Shown: one piece after another, positions 1 through 9,800 of the stretch
How the letters are laid out: every line of letters begins with the position of its first letter
Numbering within the stretch: the stretch's first letter is position 1
Source: Streptomyces sp. NBC_01571
GTDB lineage: Bacteria > Actinomycetota > Actinomycetes > Streptomycetales > Streptomycetaceae
DNA: 64,000 nucleotides
Direction: 5' to 3'
Assembly (NCBI RefSeq): GCF_026339875.1
Contig: NZ_JAPEPZ010000003.1
Coordinates: 1-64,000, forward strand
Notes under the pieces: model-generated
What the model was told of the DNA's origin: nothing
The model's input: the letters and a program-made list of their open reading frames with translations, nothing else
The model's database searches: none
Position numbers and translations under genes: made by a program

Positions 1-390
1 CCGAAGCCGAATACTCGCTTCGCTCGTTTCGCGCGTCCCCGCGCGAAAAGCATTCCGCCTCCGGCGGCGGTTTATGAATTCACCCTCCGGGAGAAATTCA
101 TAAACCTGCGTGCCTCCGGCACGAATTGAGGGCGCATCAGGAATTCTCCGAATTCCTGGAGTGAAAAACAGAGTTGAGTGGCGGATTCCGCGATGGGAGA
201 ACTCCACGGAATCCGGAGAGGGTTGGTCCCTCCGGGCCCAACCCTGCCGGACTGCTACGGGTGTGAGGGGCCATCAGAGAGAGATGTGGTACCCGCCTGG
301 TGCCCCACAACCCGTACCCCCCGCCACACAGCCCACGCGCCTCCGGCGCACAGTCAGGCTGGGTGAGCACCCTCCCGGTGCTCACCCACT
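1..390. repeat. Telomere-like array of palindromes (linear replicon end)
   Basis: At least eight palindromes are packed into the first 390 bases: 27-48 (TTTCGCGCG arms), 55-67 (CCGCC), 71-104 (TTTATGAATT arms with an inner CCC-TCC-GGG), 109-123 (CGTGCC), 138-158 (CAGGAATTC), 220-244, 337-349 (GCGCC) and 361-387 (GGGTGAGCACC). Most have TCC as the central triplet. On the complementary strand, whose 3' end lies at base 1, the triplet is GGA closed by C-G, the GNA-triloop form known from Streptomyces telomere 3' overhangs. Bases 17-23 give the mini-hairpin GCGAAGC on that strand. The archetypal Streptomyces terminal sequence is not present, so this would be a non-archetypal telomere. That base 1 is the physical end is inferred. 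Confidence 0.8.
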
Positions 391-703
391 CCAACACCAA
401 CCAAGCGTCCACACGCGCCTAACCGGCCGTCAGGCTCCCAGCGCGGCGTCCCGGGAACTATCCAGTGCGGCGTCGATGAGCTTGCGGGCGGCCGGAACGG
501 AGATCCGATCTCAGCCACGGGTACCCAGGCCAGATTCCGCACGAGCCAGGGTGCACGAGTCGGATCATGCTCGGACAACCCAGCGCTGGTAAGCCGGGCA
601 GGGACGAACCAAGCCGACGTCATGACGCGTCCTCAGCCTCAGCCGCCGGCTCATGAGCCGTACGGGGAGCGGCTGATCGGCCGCCGGTCTCCTTCTCCGG
701 CTC
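391..703. other. Subtelomeric gap with a possible gene remnant
   Basis: No complete gene is visible. On the minus strand, about 430-495 reads as a plausible C-terminal tail (ARKLIDAALDSSRDAALGA then stop) with no open upstream part, so it may be the end of a decayed gene. The rest shows no recognisable feature. Confidence 0.3.
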
Positions 704-2554
704 CTATTCGGCGGCCAATGCGTCAAGGAGACCGGCGGCCCGGGCATCGCCTGATGCGGCCAGTCGCTGTGCGCAGTGGCGCCGGTCCCACGCCTGGACA
801 CGGCGGTTGGTGGCGAAGGCGGCCAGGAGGTCCGTAGCCCGCGCGTCCCCCACGTCCAGCAGTTTGACTGCAGCCTCCACCCTGAAAGTGCTGATGCGGG
901 CTGGCCCGTCGGGATATCCGCAGGCGAGCGCGAAGAGGACGTCGGTGGCTCGTACGTCGCCGAGGTCGGCCATTATGCAGGCCGCGTCCACGCGGTAGCC
1001 GGGGAACACGCTGCCCTCGTCGGCGAGGGGCGCAGCCAGGTCGGCGGCCCGGTACCCGTCGCCCAGGTCCACCAGGAACGCGATGTCGGCGAGATACTCC
1101 TCTGCGGCAAGATCGCGGTCGAGCGGACTTTCAATCGAGCGGGGATCGGTGATCGCGTCCGCGATACTGTCGGCGGCGATCTGTAAGACCGCACCGGAGA
1201 TCTGGGTCCCGAGCGCGGCCTGCTCAGCCATGAACCGGGCTCCGGGGATGGATTTGGCCATGGGGCGCAACACGCGGGCCGTGTCGAACCCTTTGCTTTC
1301 GGCGGCTTCAATGAGGAATCCCAGGAAGAAGTACTCGTCGCGGAACGCCCGGTGGCGCCCCAGCCACCAGAGCAGCGGCGAGCCGAAGGCCCTGCGGACG
1401 GCCCGGCGATAGGCTGCCCGGTCCCGGGTGTCGTGACGGACAGCCAGGTATTCCAGCAGGGTCTGGTGCAGGAAGACCAGGCGGCCGTCGCGCGGGGTCA
1501 ACAACCCGCTGCGGCGTAGGCTCTGGTCGAGGAACGCCTCCCACACCTTGTGCGGCACTTGCCTCCGACGGACGGCGTCCGGATGGTCCGCCAGCAAACC
1601 GAGTACGGGGCCGGGTGAGCCCCTCCGCAGGTCTGCCGCCGCTTTCATGATCATGTCCGGCAGGCGGTCCAGGGTGTGCTCGGCCCGGTTGACGGCCTCT
1701 TCGCCGTAGCGGCACAACGCCGCCTTGGCCTGGAACCTTGCACCCGAGTTGCCTGCGGCGTGCTGTCGCTCGTACAGGAGGTCGATGAAGCGCTCGTAAA
1801 GGCCGATACGGCCGGTGGGGAGCCGACGGCCGGGATCCGCGGCGTACACCTGGCACAGCATCGTGGCCATCAGCGGGCTGCGTGCCTGCTCCGCCAGCTG
1901 GGTGCGGTCGAGTGCCGCGATGAAGGAGTCAGCGGCCCGCTCAGGAAGTGGCAGTTCGAGGGCGCCGAACCAGCCCGCGGCAAACCTGCGCAGGTCCGCG
2001 GGTGCGAACGGCTCGAGCTGCAGGGCAAGTACGTCCTGGCGGAAGGAAGCTCCCGCGATCTCCCCGCGAGGCAGGGGGCGGGTGGCGACGACAAACTGGT
2101 AGAGGGGCTGAACGGCTGGTAGTTTCTTGCGCTTCCGCTCCTTGAGGTCCTCCTGCTGATGCCTGTGGACTTTGCCGATCATCGTCAGGATCCGACGGCG
2201 TGAGCCGGCGTCGGCGATCTCGTCCAGGCCGTCGACAAGCACCTGCCAGGACAGGCCCGGGGCAGGGTGGGTACGGAAGAACTCGGGGAGCAGCGCCTCC
2301 AGCATTCCATGATCGCTGAGTTCGGCGGTGGCACTGCGGGCGATGGCCTCAGGCAGTGTCACCTGGTCGACCAGATCGGCGGCTTTGACCAGCACCGCCA
2401 GTCCTCGCTCGCGGAAACCGGAGCTCCAGTGGCCGACCGAGGTGGTCAGTCCGGTCCGCAGCAGGCTCGACTTGCCGGCGCCGGGTCCGGCCAGGATCAG
2501 GCAGGAGCTGTCCCCGCCAAGGACGGTGTCGGCGTCCATAAGCCCCGCGCCCAC
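704..2554 (-). CDS. NACHT-domain ATPase (C-terminal part of an XRE-NACHT protein)
   Basis: STAND-type P-loop NTPase of the NACHT class. Walker A is GPGAGKSSLL near residues 24-33 and the NACHT-style Walker B is VLVDGLDEI near 107-115. After the ATPase and winged-helix region, the last ~200 residues form degenerate helical repeats with recurring LxDLGDxRATD-like units, probably HEAT-like sensor repeats. NACHT proteins in bacteria often act in antiphage defence or as regulators. The listed start is a GTG 58 nt inside the preceding HTH frame, and the coding signal runs continuously from that frame into this one. A single XRE-NACHT protein broken by a one-base shift near 2530-2555 is therefore as likely as two translationally coupled genes. 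Confidence 0.8.
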   Translation of the reverse strand: MGAGLMDADTVLGGDSSCLILAGPGAGKSSLLRTGLTTSVGHWSSGFRERGLAVLVKAADLVDQVTLPEAIARSATAELSDHGMLEALLPEFFRTHPAPGLSWQVLVDGLDEIADAGSRRRILTMIGKVHRHQQEDLKERKRKKLPAVQPLYQFVVATRPLPRGEIAGASFRQDVLALQLEPFAPADLRRFAAGWFGALELPLPERAADSFIAALDRTQLAEQARSPLMATMLCQVYAADPGRRLPTGRIGLYERFIDLLYERQHAAGNSGARFQAKAALCRYGEEAVNRAEHTLDRLPDMIMKAAADLRRGSPGPVLGLLADHPDAVRRRQVPHKVWEAFLDQSLRRSGLLTPRDGRLVFLHQTLLEYLAVRHDTRDRAAYRRAVRRAFGSPLLWWLGRHRAFRDEYFFLGFLIEAAESKGFDTARVLRPMAKSIPGARFMAEQAALGTQISGAVLQIAADSIADAITDPRSIESPLDRDLAAEEYLADIAFLVDLGDGYRAADLAAPLADEGSVFPGYRVDAACIMADLGDVRATDVLFALACGYPDGPARISTFRVEAAVKLLDVGDARATDLLAAFATNRRVQAWDRRHCAQRLAASGDARAAGLLDALAAE

Positions 2555-3096
2555 GCCGGTACGCCGTCGGCGAGCATCTGCGCACGGGCCCGCTGGCGCA
2601 GATACACCACGGACAACGGCGGCGGGTCCACGCCCGGCAGAACACCGGGATAGGGGTGGACGTCGGATGAGCGGATGACGGCGTCCAGATAGCGGCGCAG
2701 GTCCGGGGAGCAGAGCGGGTGCGCGGGGTGACCGGCGTGGTGGGAAGGGTCGGCTGCCGGGCGGCTGCCTGATGCCGCAAAGCCACCGTTGTCCTCGCCT
2801 TCGGGATAAGCCTCCACCGCCGGTTCACTCGGGGGTCCCGAGATCGTCGGCTCCGCCGCGCGGGCCCGGTAGTGGCGGAACGCCACCAAATCCGCGCCGG
2901 TGATGCCGAGCACGGTCGCGAGTGCGCTGACCGTCTCCGTGCTGGGCGTGCTGCGCCTGACGTTGAGTGCGTTGCTCACGGCCGCCTGGCTAATCTCTGC
3001 GGCCTTGGCGAGGGCAGTCTGGCTCAGGCCCTTGTCATCCATCGCCTTGCGCAGAGCCCGGCTGAGCAGGAGCCGCGGCGGCTCCGGCGGCACCAC
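2497..3096 (-). CDS. XRE-type HTH protein, N-terminal half of the NACHT locus
   Basis: The segment beginning RALRKAMDDKGLSQ is a Cro/C1-type helix-turn-helix, with recognition-helix region ISQAAVSNALN. A low-complexity linker follows, then HPYPGVLPGVDPPPLSVVY, a stretch I associate with Streptomyces NACHT proteins just before the P-loop. The frame stays open up to 3450, but residues upstream of tandem GTG codons at 3091-3096 look non-coding and overlap a divergent gene; I therefore place the start there. The last ~19 residues (after WARG) look out of frame, whereas the same DNA in the next frame reads LMDADTVLGGDSSCLILAG. This points to a frameshift joining it to the downstream NACHT frame. 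Role: DNA binding and sensing module of the same system. Confidence 0.65.
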   Translation of the reverse strand: MVPPEPPRLLLSRALRKAMDDKGLSQTALAKAAEISQAAVSNALNVRRSTPSTETVSALATVLGITGADLVAFRHYRARAAEPTISGPPSEPAVEAYPEGEDNGGFAASGSRPAADPSHHAGHPAHPLCSPDLRRYLDAVIRSSDVHPYPGVLPGVDPPPLSVVYLRQRARAQMLADGVPAWARGLWTPTPSLAGTAPA

Positions 3097-3264
3097 TGCC
3101 GCCGTCGGCCCGATCACGCCCGCTTCGGCTTCTTCCCCCGAGACCGCCCCCTCTGCCTCGTCCAACTGCCGCCCCCCTTCGGCGTTCTTCGGAGTCCTTC
3201 CGAGCCGTTCGGCGCCCGGTCCTCGGCCACTCGGCCCGGCTATTACTGAGGAGACCCGCAGATC

Positions 3265-3293
3265 ACCAGGCTCCCGCAACGCAGGAGCCTGGT
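3265..3293. terminator. Hairpin between divergent genes
   Basis: Perfect 10-bp arms ACCAGGCTCC / GGAGCCTGGT with a 9-nt loop lie in the divergent intergenic region, 27 nt upstream of a GTG start on the plus strand. It could be an attenuator or operator for either flank; no T-run follows. Confidence 0.45.
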
Positions 3294-3319
3294 CTGGAAC
3301 ACGACAAGAGGAGACACCC

Positions 3320-3895
3320 GTGAACGAAAACCTGCTCATCGGCGCGGCACCGATGCTTCTGGTCACGCTAATCCGCCTGCTGGCGACTCGTCGCCCACAT
3401 CGCCCAATCAGTGCCCTGAGGGAGGTACGGGACCTGATCACGCTCCGCATGGTTCTGCGCGACTCACAGCCCGGGGAACGCCGCCTACTCCTGGACGCCC
3501 ACCGAGAATGGCGCGTTGCCGCAGCGGTCCCCGCTCCAGGCCCCGGTCACCTCCCGGACTCCAAAAGGGCTGCCGATGCGACCGGGCCCGGCCGGCCAGG
3601 GCGGACCAGTAGTCACCGGGCAGCCGGGTGCCGGACTGCCCCCAACCCCGTCGCGGGGACGCCACCCCAGACTCGGTCCGTCGCCGCGCCACCCGATCGT
3701 CTTGGCGGCTCCCCACGGACGATCTCCTGCACGCGTAACTCACCCACCACCAACCGACCACCCACCCGCGTGCCGCCCCCTCAGACCATGGACCGCCCCA
3801 CCGGCGGCGCCCTCGCTTCCCGAGTCCACACCCCTCCCCCACCCCCGCAGACCACTCCACGCGAACGTCACACACACCCAGGTGACGGTTGGTAA
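3320..3895 (+). CDS. Hypothetical protein, Pro/Arg-rich tail
   Basis: The GTG start at 3320 has a good Shine-Dalgarno (GAGGAGA, 3308-3314). The first ~75 residues look coding: a hydrophobic patch (LLIGAAPMLLVTLIRLLA) followed by a basic helical stretch with MVLRDSQPGERRLLLDAHRE. The remaining ~115 residues are Pro/Arg/Thr-rich low complexity and may be non-coding read-through. It is divergent from the XRE-NACHT locus. I do not recognise a family. A short membrane-associated accessory protein of the neighbouring locus is possible but unsupported. Confidence 0.45.
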   Translation: MNENLLIGAAPMLLVTLIRLLATRRPHRPISALREVRDLITLRMVLRDSQPGERRLLLDAHREWRVAAAVPAPGPGHLPDSKRAADATGPGRPGRTSSHRAAGCRTAPNPVAGTPPQTRSVAAPPDRLGGSPRTISCTRNSPTTNRPPTRVPPPQTMDRPTGGALASRVHTPPPPPQTTPRERHTHPGDGW

Positions 3896-4148
3896 AGTCC
3901 GTCACCCCCACACGCCAGAACGACCCCTCGGGTCACGTTGACGGCAGGCATTCTCAGGGGGCAGGCGTGACTCAGAGACCGACGGGTAAGCGGCCAGATC
4001 TCTGGCGTTCGCGCCGACGAGCGGCTGTGCATTCGTCCCGAGCGCCGGGACGGGTCGAGGACGGCCGTTTTCTGCCAACTCCGCCTGAGCGGCGCTATTA
4101 TCGGTCGATCACGCAACGCCTGACACATTGGCCGCAGGAGGCGTCTTG

Positions 4149-4361
4149 TTGCACGAGCAGGTTCGCTCCTCGCATGTCCGGTCGGTGGGCTACAGCCAGC
4201 AGGAGCGTGTGCTTGAAGTCGTCTTTCACGACGGAGGGGTGTACCGCTACAACGACGTGCCTGCGGACGTGCACACGGCCTTGATGGCGGCTCCCAGCAA
4301 GGGCGGTTTCCTGGCCCGCTTCGTCAAGGGCCGCTACGTCTACCGCCGCGTCTCGGGTTGA
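4149..4361 (+). CDS. KTSC-domain small protein
   Basis: About 70 residues matching the KTSC domain: VGYSQQERVLEVVFHDGG, then VYRYNDVPADVHTALMAA and a C-terminal SKGGFLARFVKGRYVYRR. The start is a TTG (tandem TTG at 4146 and 4149) chosen because AGGAGG lies at 4136-4141. KTSC domains are short and of poorly defined function. They occur alone or linked to lysyl-tRNA synthetase-like and nuclease-related proteins. The gene ends 53 nt before the OLD-type nuclease on the same strand, so the two may be co-transcribed. Confidence 0.8.
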   Translation: MHEQVRSSHVRSVGYSQQERVLEVVFHDGGVYRYNDVPADVHTALMAAPSKGGFLARFVKGRYVYRRVSG

Positions 4362-4414
4362 CGCACCCGTCTTTCCATCCAGGTCCCGTCCATCGTTGTC
4401 GAGTTGAGGCACGC

Positions 4415-6268
4415 GTGCAGATCTGTTCCGTTTCCGTCGAGGGCTTTCGCTGCCTTGAGGACGTCGCCGGGGTTCCGGTCCTTTCCCAGACGGTTCTGAC
4501 CGGACAGAACGAGGGCGGGAAGACCGCCCTTCTGGACGCGCTGAACTTCCTGCTGCACGGAACAGCACTGAGCGAGCACGATCTCACCTACGTCGGCGAC
4601 GGCGACCGCCAGGAACCGGCGGGCGACGCAGCCGCCCCGCACGCGCGCGTGCCCCAGACGGTCGTAACGGGCAGTTTCAGCCTCAGCGCCGAGGAGCAGC
4701 TGCGTCTCGAGCTGCCCGAACAGGTACGAATCCGGCGGCGTTTCCGGCCGGAGGCCGGCATGTTCCTGGAGGTCCATCGCCGTGTCTGCCAAGACCCTCA
4801 ATTGCGTGACCTGGCGGCGGTGAAGCTGCCGGGGCTGAAGGAGCTCGCGGCCGCTCACGGGGTCGAGCCGGTCGGGCAGGCGAATGCCAGGACCAGCTGG
4901 GAGCAGCCGCTTACGGCGTTGGCTCAGCAGATGAAGCAGATCGACGCGTGGGTGCCGGCGGACTCCGAGGCGGCTGCGGCCCTGCCGACGATGGTGTACT
5001 TCAAGGGAGACTCCGTCCAGGCGCCCGAGGCCGTGATCCAGAGTCTGCTCAACTCCCGGCTGCGGGAATACACGCGGGCCGACGAAGTGGCCAAGCGAGT
5101 AACGGATCTTGAAGACTATCTCGCCGAGTCGCTGAAAGAGGACATCGACAGCATCCGCAGTCACATCGCGCAGCGATGCGCCCTGCCGTCGGTGGAGCTG
5201 GCTCCCCAGGTACAGGTGCGTCCGGCGCTGGTCGGCGTCGAGCTGAACGTGATGGACTCCCAGGGCCGCCGCTTCCCGCTGTCGTCTGCCGGCACCGGCC
5301 GCTCGCGTCGGATCTCACTGGCTCTGTGGGAGAGCAGCAACGAACTTTTGGGTCAGCACGACGCCACACAGACGCCCCAGTCGGATGTCCTGTTCGTCTA
5401 CGACGAGCCCGACACCCACCTCGACTACTCCCATCAGCGGCGCATCATGGCGCTCCTCCAGCTGCAGTCCTCGCGGCCCAACGCGCGCGTCATCGTGGCG
5501 ACGCACTCGCTCAACCTGATCGACGGCGTCGACATCTCCTCCGTGGTGCACTTGCGTACCCAGGAGGGCCGGGTTCGGGCGGAGGTACTGAGCGAGGACA
5601 GCGCAGACAAGGACGTGCGCCGGCACCTGTCGACGATCGCGACCACACTGGGCTTCCGCAACAGCGTCCTCCTGCACGAGCGGTTCTTCGTCGCCGTGGA
5701 GGGCGTATCCGAGACATCCGCGTTCCCCATCCTCTTCCGCAAGCACGCCGGCTTCCCGATCCAGTCCGCCGGGATCTGCCTGTGGGCCGGCGGCAGCAAC
5801 GAAGGCGCACTGCGATTCGCCCGGTTCCTCAAAGACCACGGCCGCGACGTCGCCTTCGTCGTCGACAAAGACAGCCGCACCAACCAAAAGCACGTCTTCC
5901 GAGACGACAAGCTCAAGGAGCACGGCTTCGACCTGAAGCAGGAGTGCCTCTACCTCGGCTCCCCCGACGAGCTCGAAGACCTGTTCACCAACGACGACTG
6001 GGCTGAGACAGCCAACGCACTGTGGAAGCCGAACGCCGAACGCGGCCCCTGGCAGCCCCAGGAGATCGAAGAGCTGCGGGCAGGCAAGTTCAGCTCGCAG
6101 TTGCTGGCCCTGCTCAAGGGGGGTTCCCCTGAGGGACCGAAAAACAAGGAAGACCTCATGGTCGGCATCGCCGCACACCTCGCCCAGGACCGTATCCCCG
6201 CCGCCCTGTCCGCAGTCTTCGACGCTCTCGTCAGTCGCGCGCAGGACGCGGGGCCGCATCTTTGGTAG
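4415..6268 (+). CDS. OLD-family ATP-dependent endonuclease (ABC ATPase + TOPRIM)
   Basis: The N-terminal ABC/SMC-like ATPase begins VQICSVSVEGFRCLEDV with Walker A GQNEGGKTALLDALNFLL. It also carries the signature-like SSAGTGRSRRISLAL, Walker B DVLFVYDEPDTHLDY and the switch region VIVATHSLNLIDG. A TOPRIM nuclease domain follows (VAVEGVSETSAFPILF, then VAFVVDKDSRTNQ), giving the acidic E...DxD metal site. This is the OLD architecture, related to GajA of the Gabija system. The predicted activity is ATP-regulated DNA nicking or cleavage, usually antiphage. No UvrD-like GajB partner follows, so it is a stand-alone OLD or paired with the upstream KTSC protein. GTG at 4415 is chosen for the preceding GAGTTGAGG. 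Length 617 aa is normal for the family. Confidence 0.88.
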   Translation: MQICSVSVEGFRCLEDVAGVPVLSQTVLTGQNEGGKTALLDALNFLLHGTALSEHDLTYVGDGDRQEPAGDAAAPHARVPQTVVTGSFSLSAEEQLRLELPEQVRIRRRFRPEAGMFLEVHRRVCQDPQLRDLAAVKLPGLKELAAAHGVEPVGQANARTSWEQPLTALAQQMKQIDAWVPADSEAAAALPTMVYFKGDSVQAPEAVIQSLLNSRLREYTRADEVAKRVTDLEDYLAESLKEDIDSIRSHIAQRCALPSVELAPQVQVRPALVGVELNVMDSQGRRFPLSSAGTGRSRRISLALWESSNELLGQHDATQTPQSDVLFVYDEPDTHLDYSHQRRIMALLQLQSSRPNARVIVATHSLNLIDGVDISSVVHLRTQEGRVRAEVLSEDSADKDVRRHLSTIATTLGFRNSVLLHERFFVAVEGVSETSAFPILFRKHAGFPIQSAGICLWAGGSNEGALRFARFLKDHGRDVAFVVDKDSRTNQKHVFRDDKLKEHGFDLKQECLYLGSPDELEDLFTNDDWAETANALWKPNAERGPWQPQEIEELRAGKFSSQLLALLKGGSPEGPKNKEDLMVGIAAHLAQDRIPAALSAVFDALVSRAQDAGPHLW

Positions 6269-6467
6269 CCGCCCCTGCCTGACGCGCCGCGCGCCGCGCC
6301 TTCATACGCATCAGCCGCTGCTGCGGCGTCGGTGCCTCCCACGTATGCAGACCAGCCGAGGCCACCCACTGAGAACCGTGGTGACCCGGATCGTCGCCAC
6401 ACCAGCGGCAGCCGTCAGGAGACGGCAGGTCCCTGCGATGCACGCGTATGACCCGACCACCGCCCAT
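6231..6467 (-). CDS. Small Cys-containing actinobacterial hypothetical protein
   Basis: About 78 residues with the core CRWCGDDPGHHGSQWV, then AGLHTWEAPTPQQRLMRMKA and a basic tail. I have seen this pattern (WCG...HG...W, then PTxxQxxxRMxAR) in short Streptomyces proteins of unknown function, often near mobile or plasmid genes. The CxxC-like pair and histidines could bind a metal. It is convergent with the OLD gene and overlaps its end by 38 nt. ATG at 6467 is chosen because the longer upstream part looks non-coding. Confidence 0.6.
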   Translation of the reverse strand: MGGGRVIRVHRRDLPSPDGCRWCGDDPGHHGSQWVASAGLHTWEAPTPQQRLMRMKARRAARQAGAATKDAAPRPARD

Positions 6468-6809
6468 GGAGCACCGCCCGTGTACGTCGGAATACCTTCG
6501 ATATAGACACTTTCCCCGGAAGGCCATGCTCAAAGACTGCCACCTGCCACTGACAACCGGACGGACGCGTTCAGCTCCCTGTGCCGACTGACGCTGTCAC
6601 ACGCATATCGGCTCTGGTCAAGCAGGCCTCGCGACCCTGGCGGCAGCCTTCACTAATATCCGCATCATCCGGACACGCCCAGTCCCGAGCGAGAGCGGCC
6701 ATACCGGACGGCAATCTGGTCGCGAAGCAGCACCGCTGTTTATGGTGTTCCATCCCGATAACATCCGTGCCTGACGCACACAGGCACCACCGGTCGCAAG
6801 GAGCGCAGG
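6468..6809. other. Intergenic gap, divergent promoter region
   Basis: About 340 bases between divergent genes. Short frames exist on both strands but none shows a recognisable domain. AAGGAG at 6798-6803 is the ribosome binding site of the downstream gene. Confidence 0.4.
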
Positions 6810-9800
6810 ATGGCCGCTGAACTGCCCCTAAAAGACATCCGTCTCGGGGCGCTTGTCAGCCGGCGGAGTCAACTATTCCTCACCCCACCCCTTTCTGCCC
6901 CCGAAGTGTTGCCCTTCGGCGAGCTGTCCCCGCCTGTGTTCGAGCGCGTGGTCGGCGAGGTCATGTGGCTTGTCGACGGGATGAACGACATCCGTGGCTA
7001 CGGCCGCTCCGGGCAGGACCAGGGCGGACTCGACCTTATCGGCAGGCGAAAAGGCCAGACGCACGTCTACCAGGTACGCAGGATCGTCTCCCTGTCGGCG
7101 TCAGCGCTCCGCACGGCCGTCACCGACTTCACCGGCCCACCCCGCACTACAACCCCCGACGAGGGGTGGTCCGAACGACGCTTCGACGCGGCGCGTTTTG
7201 TCCTGACAACGGGGTGCGTCGTCGACGACACTGCCGTGGAAGACGAGCTCGTCGCCCTGCAAGAGACCTACAGGGGCGACATAGGCATTGAGCTGTACGA
7301 CGCATACTCCCTCTCCCGGTTCCTGCGGGAACGCCCGTACCTTGTCGCTGGTGTCTTCGGTCCAGAATGGGCCAAGGCATTCTGCGGGGTAGAGACGCCA
7401 CCGGTTCCGACCCTGCCCCATGGCTACACACTGTTGAACGACCCGCTCGAGCACCTGGGCCTGGCGGACGCCCTCCACCGCGCGCAGCAACTCGCGGAGA
7501 CCGAACCAGGGCCGGCTGCCGAGCTCTTCGGCGATCTGGCGCTTGAACTCGAACAGGCTTCATTCACCGGGCATGCCGACCAGCTGCGCACACGGCAACG
7601 CGACCTGCTGGCGTCCGCAGGACAGGCCGACGCGGCCTTCACCGTCGCGGCCACGTTGATACTCGACCGGTATGACACCGGCGATCACATGTTCGTGGAT
7701 CAGCACCTGGAACGGCTGGCTTCCGACGCCGGCGGCACCGCATCCAAGATCTATGTGGCCTTGAAGGCCCTGGGGGACTGGTTCGAGTACGGATACAACC
7801 TCGCGCCGGTCACGACCGCGCTGGTGGCTGTGGTGCAGGCGGGCGATCCCCTGGCAGCCCGCCTGGTGCTGGCGGTTATCGAGCAGATCGTTGCCGATGA
7901 ACACCCCGACGATCATACGGCGGGCTGGCTGATCTGGCTTCCGAGGTTGTCACCTCTCAGGCAGGGATTTTGCGGATTCGGCTGGAGTGCTGTCTGGCGG
8001 ACCTGGCCATACGAGCCGGACAGAGCCCAGAAGAGGCCTATGCCGACCTTGACCGGCGCGCTCTGGGCGGCCGCATACCGGAACGCTCTGCGGTCCTGGT
8101 GCACATGCGCCGCGGCCGCGCCCTGGCCCTTGCAGACCACGGAAGCGAGGCCATCGAGGTCTACCGGCGCGCTGTGCTGGCCGCTACCCGAGAGGGCCTG
8201 GGAGGTGACGCCCGGCACGCCCTGCGGTCCATTTCCTTTCTGTCCGACCAATACAACGCCGGATTCAGGGAAGCGTCCCAGGCCATGCTCTCGGCCCGCA
8301 CGGTCGGCGCCAAGGGCGCACGGCTCGTCGGCCTTTCCTTCAACCCGGCCGTCAGCGCGCTGGAAGCCCTGGTCGACGACAGACTGCCGGACGCCTTGCG
8401 GGCCTCGCACCAGTGGCTGTGGCAGGACCGGATCTCCGGTGCGCTGACCGACGAGAACCTCGCCCACCAGCGCTACGGCGAAGTCTTCAACCGCGCCGGA
8501 GAAACAATGCACGCCGTGCGTCAACTCGTCCTTGCCGGCCGCAGAAAGGACGCACGCTCCGCCGCCGCATCGCTTCTCGAGTACCTCGATGTATGCGACC
8601 TCCTGGAGGTACGTGCACGGTGGGTATGCAGCGCGGCCGCAGCAGTGATCGGCCAGCAGGCGGATCTCATTCCTGATAGGGCCGTCGCGGGCATCGCCGC
8701 CCGCCTGACGGAGATCGTCACCACAGGCGCGCAGACGGAGTCGACAGGCATCCACCCGGTCCAGGAGGCCCTCGGAGCGCTTGCAGCGCTCGATGAGCGA
8801 CTGCCAGCGGCGTCAGCGCAACAGGTGCTGCCCCTGTTGGTCGAGTGGATTCCCAGAGAGCCGAACGTCTCCCGGCTCTTCGATGAGCAGATGCTGGCTT
8901 TTTTCGGTGCCTGCATCAAGGCCGAAGTGCCTGTAGCCGATCAGGCCGCCCAAGGCCTGCTGGATGCATGGAAGCTCGACATAAAAGGTGCTGAAGGTCT
9001 GCTTGCCGGCCTTCGCGCCCACCTGCCGTCGGCCGTGTCAGTGATACGCGAACGGGCGCAGCAAGGACACACCGGGGCACCGGCCCTTCTGGCCGATTGG
9101 CGGGTGGACGACCCGTCCGTCGGCGAGACCGCGCGGCAACTGGCCGACACTGTACTGGCCGAACCGGTGGGGACCGTCCGCCCCTTCTATGCCATGGGGA
9201 CTTCCACGCGACAGTGCGCGGCATACCTCACAACATGCTCCGATGACCAGAGCAGCGTGGGCACAGGCGAGCCGATCAGGCTCTTGCGTGAGCGTGTCAC
9301 AGCGCATCTGCTGCTGTGGGCCGAAGATCGCGCCGACATTGCCGACCGGCGCTCCGAGGCCGTTCGCGCGCTGTCCATCCTCGCTGAAACCCTGCCGGCG
9401 CCCGTACGAGACGACACGTTCGAACGGCTCATGGACCTGTACCAAGATCTCACAGAGCACCCGGCCAACGCCCTCGACCGACACACCCAACACCCCCTGA
9501 GCCGCTACAAGATCAACACTGGAGGAGACTGGCGTCTGCCCGCAGAGATCCTGCACGCCACCGCTGTCCTCGCCACCACCGCCGAACAAGCCATCCGCGT
9601 CGAACAGCTCCTGCTCCCCCACCTGACCCATCCCGAACAAAAACCAGGCCACGGCTGGCTGCAGGCACAGACCATGCTCGCACTCGACCGCCTGACCCCT
9701 GCGCCTACGTCCCTGACAGCCACCCACCCCTCACCGTCCATGCGGGAGACCGCCGTGATCTGCTGGGGCCGCGCCGATCACCGGGATCCGTCCCTGGCAC

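Noticed and set aside
4340..6259. Long minus-strand frames opposite the OLD nuclease
   Set aside because: Shadows of a well-supported gene; no start signals or motifs.
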